From Flexilinea sp. (lineage in GTDB: Bacteria > Chloroflexota > Anaerolineae > Anaerolineales > Anaerolineaceae): 49,840 nucleotides of DNA. The stretch covers positions 1-49,840 of the forward strand of contig JAPKMT010000020.1 of assembly GCA_026645735.1 (NCBI GenBank). Reading direction: 5' to 3'. Made by a program: the position numbers and the translations under genes. Positions 7,476 to 15,457 of this stretch are shown here, piece after piece; the first letter of the stretch is position 1; each line of letters opens with the position of its first letter. The notes beneath the pieces are model-generated. The model saw only the letters and a list, made by a program, of their open reading frames with translations. It searched no databases and was not told where the DNA came from.

Positions 7476-7779
7476 AAAGGACTCCTTATAAAATGTGTGC
7501 TAATATGTTGTGAAATTTATTTTACTTTATTTTGAAATTTTCAATAAACAAAACATTATTGTTTGATAAATCATGTATTAAGTAATAATTTGTTTGTGTC
7601 ATTAAGCTAAATCTTAATAATTATGAGTAGCTTCTTTGAAAAGCGCATTGGATTTTTATCTGCATCATGGTAAAATGCCAATATAAGTGTTGAAAAATTA
7701 CACAAACAAAACAAAAAAACAAATAAAAACAGCACAAAAACATTAATATAAATTTCTTATTCAACATGCCGGGGGATTG
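7476..7779. other. Divergent AT-rich control region between kinase and transporter operon
   Basis: There is no gene here. The stretch contains several short TTGTTTG and CAAACAA words, for example around 7543-7565 (an imperfect inverted repeat, CAAAACATTATTGTTTG), near 7590, and CACAAACAAAACAAA near 7700. These could be binding sites for the DeoR regulator of the locus. The transporter promoter (7648-7676) lies within it. Confidence 0.35.
7648..7676 (+). promoter_or_regulatory. Promoter of the ABC transporter operon
   Basis: TTGGAT (7648-7653), a 17-bp spacer, then TAAAAT (7671-7676) preceded by TGG, i.e. an extended -10. The leader is about 97 nt. Confidence 0.65.
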
Positions 7780-8649
7780 ATGGCAAAATATAGGCGTGAA
7801 CAAAAAAAGAATTTTTTGAAAAAAATTGTTGGCTTATTTCCATTTATTATTTTCTGTTTGGCATTTGAGTTCGTCCCAATCTTTATACTGGTTCGTGATA
7901 GCTTTTCGCTAAAATCCGGGGATTTGACACTGCAACATTATCAATCTGCTTTTGAACCCACCTACCTGAAAGGGTTCTGGAACAGTATAAAGCTTTCCGG
8001 AGTCACAGCGTTAATTGGTACGTTCCTCGGCGCAGGAATCGGATATCAGATTTTTAAATGGCCGAATAAAAAAATTCAAAGTACTTTAATTACACTTTCT
8101 GATGTTACAACGAACTTTGCCGGAGCTCCGCTTGCTTTTGGATTCATTATCATTTTAGGTTCGGCGGGTGTGGTGACGAAATTCTTGTTGAATACTTTTC
8201 ACTGGAAGATATATCCAGATTTTAGTATTTATTCTTTTACCGGTCTGATTTTGACTTATGTATATTTTCAACTGCCGTTGATGGTATTGCTCATTATCCC
8301 GGCATTTTCTGGCTTGCGACAGGATTGGCGGGAAGCTGCACAGAATCTGGGCGCCAACAAAATGGAATATTGGCGCAATGTGGGTATTCCAATCCTGATG
8401 CCATCCATGATTGCAGGATATATGTTGTTGTTTGCGAACGCCTTTGGGGCATATGCTACGGCTTTCACTTTAACGGGTTTGCGCTTGCCGCTGATCACGA
8501 TGCAGATTGGATCCGCAATCTCCGGTGAAGTTATGCGTGAACAGGGGCATGGGCAGGCTCTGGCTGTCATTTCATTGTTGATTATGGGTGCTTGTATTGC
8601 CATATACCAAATGGGAACGAATAAAGCCCGAAAATGGTCCGGGCATTGA
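7780..8649 (+). CDS. ABC transporter permease 1a (Fe/thiamine/phosphonate/AfuB-like family)
   Basis: The 289-residue inner-membrane protein has about six transmembrane segments and the permease EAA loop (EAAQNLGANKMEYWRNVGIPIL, residues about 186-207), which contacts the ATPase. It is of the FbpB/ThiP/PotB type rather than the classical MalF sugar type. The start is ATG 7780 after GGGGG; a TTG one codon upstream is less likely. It pairs with the next gene to form the channel of an importer whose ATPase is encoded at 9513-10562. Paralogous to 12596-13453, with shared DVTTNF.GAPLAF and ANAFGAYATA-like stretches. Confidence 0.85.
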   Translation: MAKYRREQKKNFLKKIVGLFPFIIFCLAFEFVPIFILVRDSFSLKSGDLTLQHYQSAFEPTYLKGFWNSIKLSGVTALIGTFLGAGIGYQIFKWPNKKIQSTLITLSDVTTNFAGAPLAFGFIIILGSAGVVTKFLLNTFHWKIYPDFSIYSFTGLILTYVYFQLPLMVLLIIPAFSGLRQDWREAAQNLGANKMEYWRNVGIPILMPSMIAGYMLLFANAFGAYATAFTLTGLRLPLITMQIGSAISGEVMREQGHGQALAVISLLIMGACIAIYQMGTNKARKWSGH

Positions 8650-8663
8650 CAGGAAAAGATGAA

Positions 8664-9497
8664 ATGAAAACTCCAACAAAAGGACCTGTGTTTCTTCGTT
8701 TTCTGATCGTGTCATTATTCGTCTTCTATATGCTTTTACCGATCGTGGCGACATATCTCTTCTCATTGGCTACCCGCTGGGATCGCTCGATTATGCCTGA
8801 GGGTTACACCTGGGAAGCTTATCAGACAGCTTTTAACCTTTCTTATTTTCGAATAACTCTGAAAAACTCCTTAATACTTTCCATCGCATCCTGTCTGGTA
8901 AGTTTCATCATTATTGTTCCAACCGTTTATTTAACACAGATAAATTTTCGGAAGTTTCGACCGCTGCTTGACCTTCTCATGATTATTCCTTTCGCGATTC
9001 CGACTGTCGTTTTGGCACTGTCCTATGTGAGAGTTTATACATTTCAGCCAATTACCCGTTCCCCGTTTTTGTTGATAATGGCTACAGTAGTCTACACAAT
9101 GCCGTTTATGTATCGCTCCGTATCCAATAGCGTCGATGCGGTGGACATAAGCGTACTGACAGAGGCATCACAGAGCCTGGGCGGTGACTTGTGGAATACG
9201 CTGACGAAAGTAATCATGCCAAATATTTATCCAGGAATTTTGAGTGGTATGCTGCTGGTGTTTGCTACAGTATTTGCGGATTTCACTTTAGCCAAACTTA
9301 TTACAGGCGCTCATTTTAAAACTTTTCCTATGTTGTTGGTGGAACAGACGCAGATTGATGGGAATGTTGCTGCCGCATTGTCGGTTATTTCATTCACGCT
9401 CGCATGGGGAATCTCAATGGTATTGTTGTGGTTTAGTTCCAAAGCCAGCAAAAGTAAAAAAGCACAGCCTTCTGATAAGGCTTATATCGGAAAATGA
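8664..9497 (+). CDS. ABC transporter permease 1b
   Basis: The 277-residue second permease subunit has six predicted membrane helices and an EAA loop around EASQSLGGDLWNTLTKVIMP. ATG 8664 is preceded by AGGAAAAG, so the upstream in-frame ATG at 8634, which lies inside the previous gene, is rejected. The gene is 14 bp downstream of permease 1a and 15 bp upstream of the ATPase. Paralogous to 13457-14275. Confidence 0.85.
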   Translation: MKTPTKGPVFLRFLIVSLFVFYMLLPIVATYLFSLATRWDRSIMPEGYTWEAYQTAFNLSYFRITLKNSLILSIASCLVSFIIIVPTVYLTQINFRKFRPLLDLLMIIPFAIPTVVLALSYVRVYTFQPITRSPFLLIMATVVYTMPFMYRSVSNSVDAVDISVLTEASQSLGGDLWNTLTKVIMPNIYPGILSGMLLVFATVFADFTLAKLITGAHFKTFPMLLVEQTQIDGNVAAALSVISFTLAWGISMVLLWFSSKASKSKKAQPSDKAYIGK

Positions 9498-9512
9498 CAA
9501 AGGACTTTCACT

Positions 9513-10562
9513 ATGGCTTATTTGACTCTTGCAGATATCTCGAAGAATTTCAATAAAAACCCGGCTGTTGAGCACTTTAATCTGGATGTTGAAAAAGGGA
9601 AGTTGGTTTCATTTCTGGGACCATCTGGATGCGGGAAAACCACAACTTTAAGGATGATTGCCGGATTTGAAACGCCTGATTCGGGTGTTATTGAACTGGA
9701 CGGAGAGGATATTTCAAACATTCCTCCGAACAAGAGAAACATCGGGATGGTTTTTCAGTCCTATGCACTTTTCCCGAACATGACGGTTCTCGATAATATC
9801 TGTTTTGGTTTACGCATGCATAAAATGCTGAAAAATCAAATTGTTCCAAAGGCGCGTGAAGTTTTGGATCTTGTCCGATTATCTGACACTGCCAACCGTT
9901 ATCCGAATCAGCTATCAGGCGGACAACAACAGCGAATTGCATTAGCCCGTGCGCTGGCAATTGAGCCGCGTGTTTTGCTTTTGGATGAACCATTATCCGC
10001 ACTGGACGCTGAAGTGCGAGTCGTATTGCGCGGCGAAATCCGTCGTATACAGACGAATCTGAAAATTACTACAATTTATGTTACGCACGACCAGGAAGAA
10101 GCCCTGTCCATTTCTGATCGTGTGGTTGTTATGAATAAGGCACATATTGAACAAGTTGGTACACCCCAGGAAATTTATCGTGAACCAAAAACAAAATTTG
10201 TTGCGACTTTCATTGGTACAGCCAATGAATTTCATGGCTCAGTTTGCGGCAAAGATTCCGTGAAATCTGCCGAATTTCTTATTAAAACCAATAATGCATC
10301 GCTTTTTGCTGATGGGGATGAAGTCTTTGCTTTAGTTCGCCCAGAGAAAATTGATGTTTATTCATATAAGCCCGAAAATATTGATGGAAATGTATTGGAA
10401 GGGTTGGTCGATACAATTACTTTCCGCGGAGCTGAGACTCGTTTGGGAATTGATATTGGGGAGAAAGTCATTACTGCGGATGTCCCGGGTAAGGACGTTT
10501 TTTCATACGGGCAAAGAGTATGGGTAGCATTTGACTCAAACGCATGTCAGGTATTGAAATAG
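9513..10562 (+). CDS. ABC transporter ATPase (PotA/FbpC/AfuC type), sole ATPase of the locus
   Basis: The 349-residue ATP-binding subunit has Walker A GPSGCGKTT (residues 36-44), a Q-loop in GMVFQSYALFPNMTV, signature LSGGQQQR, Walker B VLLLDEP, a switch His in THDQEEAL, and a C-terminal TOBE-type regulatory domain (about 240-349). It should drive the permease pair before it. Because the second permease pair and binding protein (12596-15372) bring no ATPase, this protein probably serves both, as MsmK-type shared ATPases do. Start ATG 9513 follows AAAGGA. Confidence 0.9.
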   Translation: MAYLTLADISKNFNKNPAVEHFNLDVEKGKLVSFLGPSGCGKTTTLRMIAGFETPDSGVIELDGEDISNIPPNKRNIGMVFQSYALFPNMTVLDNICFGLRMHKMLKNQIVPKAREVLDLVRLSDTANRYPNQLSGGQQQRIALARALAIEPRVLLLDEPLSALDAEVRVVLRGEIRRIQTNLKITTIYVTHDQEEALSISDRVVVMNKAHIEQVGTPQEIYREPKTKFVATFIGTANEFHGSVCGKDSVKSAEFLIKTNNASLFADGDEVFALVRPEKIDVYSYKPENIDGNVLEGLVDTITFRGAETRLGIDIGEKVITADVPGKDVFSYGQRVWVAFDSNACQVLK

Positions 10563-10569
10563 AAAACTT

Positions 10570-10590
10570 GAGAGAATCTGCAGATCTCTC
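10570..10590 (+). promoter_or_regulatory. Intercistronic hairpin before binding protein 1
   Basis: GAGAGA (10570-10575) pairs with TCTCTC (10585-10590), and the loop holds CTGCAG. No T-run follows. Such hairpins often protect the binding-protein segment of ABC-operon mRNA; that role is inferred. Confidence 0.35.
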
Positions 10591-10645
10591 TTGAAGCTGT
10601 GTCTGCCATTTGGGAAGGCGCAGAACCAAAAAATATGGAGGAAGA

Positions 10646-11686
10646 ATGAACAAGAAAGTGTTGTTTGCTGTATTGGCAGCGTTGTTGGTCATCGCGATAA
10701 CTGTCCCGGTTTTTGCTGTAGATGATGCTCTGGTTGCTGCTGCAAAAGAAGAAGGTACACTCGTATCCTATGGACTTCCGGACAGTTGGGCAAACTATGG
10801 CGGTATATGGAAGATCTACCAGGAATTGTATGGCATTGAAAGAATGGATACCGATATGGGTTCCGGAGAAATTATCCAGTCTCTGCGTGCTGAAGCTGGT
10901 GCTCCGGTGGCTGATATCACCGATTTGGGTTTGAATTATGCCAAAGTGGTTGAGGATGACAATTTGTCACAGCCGTATAAGCATAGTTATTGGGATGAAC
11001 TTCCGGATTATGCAAAATCCGGAGAGGGTTTGTGGTCAGCAGGTTTCTGGGGTGCAGTGGCTATTACTGTGAATAAAGACTTGGTTAAGAATGCCCCGAC
11101 TTCTTTTGCTGATCTCACGTCAGAAGAATATTATGATTCTATCTGTATTCGTGACCCGCGTGAATCTGCAACTGGCATCATGGCAGTGATGGCGATGGCT
11201 TTTGCAAATGGAGGGTCTGAGCAGGATCCTGAACCGGGAATCGAGTTTTTCGGCCAGCTGCAAAAAAGCGGAAACCTTCGCTACATTAAACCGAATCTTT
11301 CCAATATTCAAAAAGGCGAATGCCCGATTTCCATTCATTGGGATTTTGATGGTCTCTCCATTAAGGAAGAGTTGAGCGATATGAATATTGAGGTTGTCAT
11401 CCCATCAGACGGTTCGTTCGGGGGCATGTATGTTCAGTTCATTACTGCCGGTGCACCCCACGCTGATGCAGCCAAGCTGATGATCGAGACCATGTATTCT
11501 GATGAAGGTCAGATGGAATATGCAAAAGGTTTTTGTCATCCTATCCGTAAAATCGAACTTCCTGCAGAATTGAAAGCAAAATTCCCCTCTGACGAGGCCT
11601 ATAAAGCAGTTAACTTCCCGAAGAATTATTTAGACTTAGCTGCGGCTAGTGACAAAATAGTGGAGGGCGTAGCGAAATTCTTCTAA
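10646..11686 (+). CDS. Extracellular substrate-binding protein 1 (AfuA/FbpA-like)
   Basis: The 346-residue protein begins with a signal peptide (MNKK, hydrophobic core, cleavage likely after VFA near residue 24) and has no lipobox cysteine. The mature part follows the class of iron/thiamine/phosphonate/AfuA binding proteins: AKEEGTLVSYGLPDSWANY, TDLG, GFWGAVAITVNKDLVKN. It shares a QKGECPISI...DFDG segment with binding protein 2. AfuA of Actinobacillus, once thought to bind iron, binds sugar phosphates, and the catabolic genes here likewise favour a sugar or sugar-phosphate ligand. Start ATG 10646 follows GGAGGAAGA; the earlier in-frame start (10610) lacks a site and would spoil the signal peptide. 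Confidence 0.85.
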   Translation: MNKKVLFAVLAALLVIAITVPVFAVDDALVAAAKEEGTLVSYGLPDSWANYGGIWKIYQELYGIERMDTDMGSGEIIQSLRAEAGAPVADITDLGLNYAKVVEDDNLSQPYKHSYWDELPDYAKSGEGLWSAGFWGAVAITVNKDLVKNAPTSFADLTSEEYYDSICIRDPRESATGIMAVMAMAFANGGSEQDPEPGIEFFGQLQKSGNLRYIKPNLSNIQKGECPISIHWDFDGLSIKEELSDMNIEVVIPSDGSFGGMYVQFITAGAPHADAAKLMIETMYSDEGQMEYAKGFCHPIRKIELPAELKAKFPSDEAYKAVNFPKNYLDLAAASDKIVEGVAKFF

Positions 11687-11719
11687 ACCACAATAAAAAA
11701 AGAATAGCCTGATATGCAA

Positions 11720-11748
11720 CCGGGGTATCCTTTTACGGGATGCCCCGG
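11720..11748 (+). terminator. Strong hairpin after binding protein 1
   Basis: CCGGGGTATCC (11720-11730) pairs with GGGATGCCCCGG (11737-11748) with one G-U pair. No immediate T-run follows (ACTTTTT comes about ten bases later), so it is an attenuator or mRNA-end stabiliser between the two transporter halves. Confidence 0.55.
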
Positions 11749-11838
11749 CGAAGAAAACTTTTTGATAATTTCATGGATATTTCTCAAATCAGAATTTGGG
11801 CAATAGCCATGAAAATGTCAAAGTTGAAAGGAGTAACA

Positions 11839-12594
11839 ATGCAACTGACATTTCTGGGAACCGGGACAGCAGCACCTTTGTTTGGACGCAGACCTTCTTC
11901 AATTTTATTGAAGAATGGGGATTTTACAGGGCTGTTGGACATCGGTTCTGGAGCAGTACACAGCCTGGCCGCGACCAATGTAGATCCAATTAACTTAAAT
12001 GCACTTTTTATTTCACATTTCCATTCGGATCATTCAGCAGATATGATCATGTTGTTGCATTCCAATGGCGCGACTCCAGGGAAAATACGGACTGCTCCTT
12101 TAAAAATCTATGGACCGCAAGGTTTGAGAACTTTTATTGATGGGATTCTAAAACTTTTTCCAGAAACTGAACCTGAAACTTATTCTTTGGATCTGAAAGA
12201 GAATCCACAAAATGAAAAAATCATTTCAAACATGAAAGTAGACTGCTTCCGGACTGAGCATACGGTAAACAGCATCGGATATCGTTTTCGAATTAATGAT
12301 TTCGAATTTGTGTATACCGGTGATTGTTCATTCAGCATGGAATTGATTCACAGTTGTACCGGTGCAGACATGATGATAACCGAATGTTCATTCGCAGATA
12401 GAAAAGAAACGGCAGATCACCTGACGCCGGCTTATGCCGCGGAACTGGCAAAAGAGGCTGGTGTCAAGGATCTCATCATCATCCATCGATATCCTCAGAC
12501 ACTGAAGGAAGGTGTGGAACATGAGATTTCCTCCGTATATTCTGGAAGATTGTTTTTCCCGCAGGATGGTCAGATGATTTCATTTGGAGAATAG
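11839..12594 (+). CDS. Metallo-beta-lactamase-fold hydrolase (RNase Z/PhnP-like phosphodiesterase)
   Basis: The 251-residue cytoplasmic enzyme has the full dinuclear metal set of RNase Z/PhnP-type phosphodiesterases: HFHSDH (His60, His62, Asp64, His65), His141 in TEHTVNS, Asp162 in YTGDC, and His216 in IIHRYP, plus His194 in ADHLTP. The first strand reads LTFLGTGTAAPL. The C-terminal His motif and small size fit a phosphodiesterase acting on a small molecule better than tRNA maturation, because RNase Z has an added exosite arm not seen here. It lies between binding protein 1 and the second permease pair, and the next start codon follows its stop by one base. A role in cleaving an imported phosphodiester or cyclic phosphate sugar is inferred. 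AAAGGAG precedes ATG 11839. Confidence 0.75.
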   Translation: MQLTFLGTGTAAPLFGRRPSSILLKNGDFTGLLDIGSGAVHSLAATNVDPINLNALFISHFHSDHSADMIMLLHSNGATPGKIRTAPLKIYGPQGLRTFIDGILKLFPETEPETYSLDLKENPQNEKIISNMKVDCFRTEHTVNSIGYRFRINDFEFVYTGDCSFSMELIHSCTGADMMITECSFADRKETADHLTPAYAAELAKEAGVKDLIIIHRYPQTLKEGVEHEISSVYSGRLFFPQDGQMISFGE

Positions 12595-12595
12595 T

Positions 12596-13453
12596 ATGCG
12601 CAATCAAAATGCAGGAATAACCAGAAAAAGCTGGCTTTTATGGATTCCATTACTGCCAACGATCTTGTTCTGCCTTGGATTCCAAATAATTCCTGTGATC
12701 AATTTACTGAAGTCAAGCCTGTTATCGGAAGGAAATTTAACTTTTAAGTTCTTTACCCAGGTACTTACCTCTCCAGGAATTATTGATTCTTTTAAAAATA
12801 CATTTACGCTGTCGCTTGGTACAGCATCCTTAGGTGTGATTTTTGGTTTTCTGGTGGCTTTTGCTATTATTTCCTCCCCTGATAAAACGGTGCGAAATGC
12901 ATTGACCGCTTTGGCAGATGTAACAACGAACTTCGGAGGAGCACCGCTGGCTTTTGCGTTTATTGTTGTTCTGGGATCGACTGGAGTAGTAACTTTATTA
13001 TTAAAAGAAATTGGTATTGCGCTTTATCCGAACTTTCGTATTTATTCTTTGAAAGGGCTGATCATATCTTATCTTTATTTTCAAATACCGCTGATGATTT
13101 TGTTAATCATTCCATCTATCATGGGGCTCAAGAAAGAATGGTGGGAGGGAGCCATCAATTTGGGTGCCACTACCGGAAGATTCTGGATTGAGATTGCCAT
13201 TCCATATCTGGCACCGGCGTTATTTGGCAGTTTCCTGTTGCTGTTTGCCAATTCTTTTGGAGCCTATGCCACTGCCTGGACATTAACCGGATCGGATGTA
13301 AATCTGGTGACGATTCAGATTGGTTCACTTATTCGCGGAGAAGTTCAGGTGGAACCTGAACTGGCAAATGCCATTGCGGCAGTCGGTTTGTTGATTATGG
13401 GAATTAGTGTCGGTGGATATATCTGGCTTGGAACGAAGTCGAAAGCGAGATAA
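12596..13453 (+). CDS. ABC transporter permease 2a
   Basis: The 285-residue integral membrane protein is a paralogue of permease 1a: both share DVTTNF, GAPLAF, FRIYSLKGLI/FSIYSFTGLI and ANSFGAYATAWTLTG-like segments in the same order. Its EAA loop reads EGAINLGATTGRFWIEIAIP. ATG 12596 is preceded by GGAG seven bases upstream, at the very end of the hydrolase gene, so translation is coupled. An in-frame TTG at 12584 is rejected. Confidence 0.85.
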   Translation: MRNQNAGITRKSWLLWIPLLPTILFCLGFQIIPVINLLKSSLLSEGNLTFKFFTQVLTSPGIIDSFKNTFTLSLGTASLGVIFGFLVAFAIISSPDKTVRNALTALADVTTNFGGAPLAFAFIVVLGSTGVVTLLLKEIGIALYPNFRIYSLKGLIISYLYFQIPLMILLIIPSIMGLKKEWWEGAINLGATTGRFWIEIAIPYLAPALFGSFLLLFANSFGAYATAWTLTGSDVNLVTIQIGSLIRGEVQVEPELANAIAAVGLLIMGISVGGYIWLGTKSKAR

Positions 13454-13456
13454 GCG

Positions 13457-14275
13457 ATGAGACTAAACAGCGTTTGGCGTAAACTGATCATTCTCAGCTT
13501 CCTGCTTTTCATGGTGGTTCCTGTATTGGCTACTTTGATTTTCTCATTTTCCACATTATGGTACAAGACTATCTGGCCGGAAAACTATACGCTGGAATGG
13601 TGGCAGAAAGTTCTGACTAACCGCAACTTTTCTCGTACACTGATGCGATCCTTGCATCTATCGCTGATTACATCCGGAATTCTGACTGTAATGGTTACTC
13701 CCAGTGTATATTGGGTGAATACCAAACTTCCAAAAGCCAAAACACTTTTTGAGTTTATGACTGCCTTATCCTTTGGTATCCCGAGCGTTATCTTAGCATT
13801 GACCTTAATCCGTTTTTATTCGCAGGTACCATGGATACCCGTCATCAATTCTCCGCGCATTCTTGTGTGCGGCTTGATGGTGATGTGTTTTCCATTTATG
13901 TATCGTCCAGTGGCTAATGCTTTAGATAGCATCGATGTGAAAACATTGACAGAGGCCGCGGAAAGCCTGGGAGCTGGTTGGTGGTCTACGCTGTACCGGG
14001 TTATTATCCCCAACATGTTCAGTGGCATTATCAATGGATTTTTATTGACATTTTCAACCGTGTTTTCGGAGTTTGCTCTGACGAATATGCTGGTTGGTTC
14101 ACGTTACAAAACTTTCCCGTTGTTTATCGTGGAGTTTACTCGTTTTGACAGCCGTCAGGCTTCTGCATTGGCTGTCATCAGTTTTGCAGTAGCCTGGTTG
14201 ATTTCATTGCTGATACTTGTTTTGACCACTCGTCATGGTCTTTCCAGCAGCAATAAAGTGATTGGCGGGCATTAA
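13457..14275 (+). CDS. ABC transporter permease 2b
   Basis: The 272-residue partner permease has six predicted helices and EAA loop EAAESLGAGWWSTLYRVIIP. Paralogue of permease 1b (shared FPFMYRPVANALDSIDV and MPFMYRSVSNSVDAVDI). The start is 3 bp after the stop of 2a. No ATPase gene follows; the next gene is the binding protein. Confidence 0.85.
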   Translation: MRLNSVWRKLIILSFLLFMVVPVLATLIFSFSTLWYKTIWPENYTLEWWQKVLTNRNFSRTLMRSLHLSLITSGILTVMVTPSVYWVNTKLPKAKTLFEFMTALSFGIPSVILALTLIRFYSQVPWIPVINSPRILVCGLMVMCFPFMYRPVANALDSIDVKTLTEAAESLGAGWWSTLYRVIIPNMFSGIINGFLLTFSTVFSEFALTNMLVGSRYKTFPLFIVEFTRFDSRQASALAVISFAVAWLISLLILVLTTRHGLSSSNKVIGGH

Positions 14276-14331
14276 TTGCCTGTGAACCGGCGGAGGTCCC
14301 TCTCGACGGAAAATTTGTAAAGGAGAAAGAA

Positions 14332-15372
14332 ATGAAGAAGAGAAAGCTGTTAATTGTATTGTTCGTTTTGTGTGTTTTAAGTCTGAGTGCATTTCAGGTA
14401 ATGACACCGGATCCCGATCTCGCGAAAAAAGAAGGTGAGCTGTATAGCTACGGTATGTCGGATGATTGGGTGAATTTGGGAAACATCTTTGCCGATTTTG
14501 AAGACATGTATGGGGTAGTTCATACCGATACGGATATGACTAGCGCTGAACAGATCGTTCACCTGCTGGCAGAGAAGGATGCACCCGTTATGGATGTGGC
14601 TGATATCGGTTATGATGCACTGGGCCGTTTACTGGATGAAAACCTGGCCATGGTTTATCGTAACACTTCATGGGACAGCATCCCTGAAAATTTCAAAGAT
14701 CCGGATGGCCGTTGGTCCGTTGCTTATTGGGGCGCAATTTCTTTCCTCATCAACACTGATTTGGTTAAAAATATCCCTCACACCTGGAATGACCTTCTGA
14801 AGGAAGAGTATCATGATATGATCTGTTCCCGTGACCCGCGTGCTTCTTCTTATGCAACAGCTTCCGTTTTGGCTGCGGCTTATGCGAATGGAGGGGATGA
14901 AGATAATGTGCAGCCTGGACTTGATCTTTTTGCACAACTGCGTAAATCAGGAAACATCCGCGATGGTGTCGTTCTCAATGTGGCTTCAGTCCAAAAAGGC
15001 GAATGCCCGATTTCCATTGTCTATGATTTTGATGGATTTAATAAGCGTGATGCTACAGGTCTGCCGTTAGAAGTTGTGATCCCGGAAGATGCCACTGTTG
15101 GTATGCTTTTTGCTCAATATATCAGCTCTGTGGCTCCACATCCGAATGCCGCGATGTTATGGAATGATTTCATTCTGTCGGATAAAGGACAGATGATGCT
15201 GGCTGATGGTTATGCCCATCCCGCTCGCGATATCGAATTACCGCAAGAAATCTCTGCGAAAATGTTGTCAAAAGATTCTTATCCGAATCTTCATTTTCCA
15301 ACTAACCTGGAGAATTTTTCTGCTGCAATAGCAGAAATCGTTGCTGGTTGGACCAAAGTTCTCGGCGAGTAA
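14332..15372 (+). CDS. Extracellular substrate-binding protein 2
   Basis: The 346-residue protein is the same length as binding protein 1 and clearly paralogous (YSYGMSDDWVNLG, TDMTSAEQI, YWGAISFLINTDLVKN, CSRDPRAS, QKGECPISI, and the PHP/ARDIELP end region). It has a signal peptide (MKKRKLLIVLFVLCVLSLSA); the Cys in the core does not form a lipobox. Divergence in the ligand-pocket regions suggests a related but different substrate from protein 1. AAAGGAGAAAGAA precedes the ATG. Confidence 0.85.
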   Translation: MKKRKLLIVLFVLCVLSLSAFQVMTPDPDLAKKEGELYSYGMSDDWVNLGNIFADFEDMYGVVHTDTDMTSAEQIVHLLAEKDAPVMDVADIGYDALGRLLDENLAMVYRNTSWDSIPENFKDPDGRWSVAYWGAISFLINTDLVKNIPHTWNDLLKEEYHDMICSRDPRASSYATASVLAAAYANGGDEDNVQPGLDLFAQLRKSGNIRDGVVLNVASVQKGECPISIVYDFDGFNKRDATGLPLEVVIPEDATVGMLFAQYISSVAPHPNAAMLWNDFILSDKGQMMLADGYAHPARDIELPQEISAKMLSKDSYPNLHFPTNLENFSAAIAEIVAGWTKVLGE

Positions 15373-15387
15373 TTCGTTCCATCTATT

Positions 15388-15428
15388 TTCTCCGGTTTTC
15401 TCGGTCATTTTCCGGGAAAACCGGAGAA
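15388..15428 (+). promoter_or_regulatory. Long intercistronic hairpin before FGGY kinase
   Basis: TTCTCCGGTTTTCTC (15388-15402) pairs with GGGAAAACCGGAGAA (15414-15428), 15 bp with one G-U pair and an 11-nt loop. No T-run follows. It may reduce read-through or stabilise the binding-protein mRNA. Confidence 0.5.
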
Positions 15429-15457
15429 GTACACATGATAAGGAGTTTTTTCGGACT

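Noticed and set aside
10646-15372. Iron(III) transporter
   Set aside because: The transporter family is often so annotated, but the operon context is carbohydrate catabolism and no iron-related gene or Fur-like site was seen; the ligand remains unproven.
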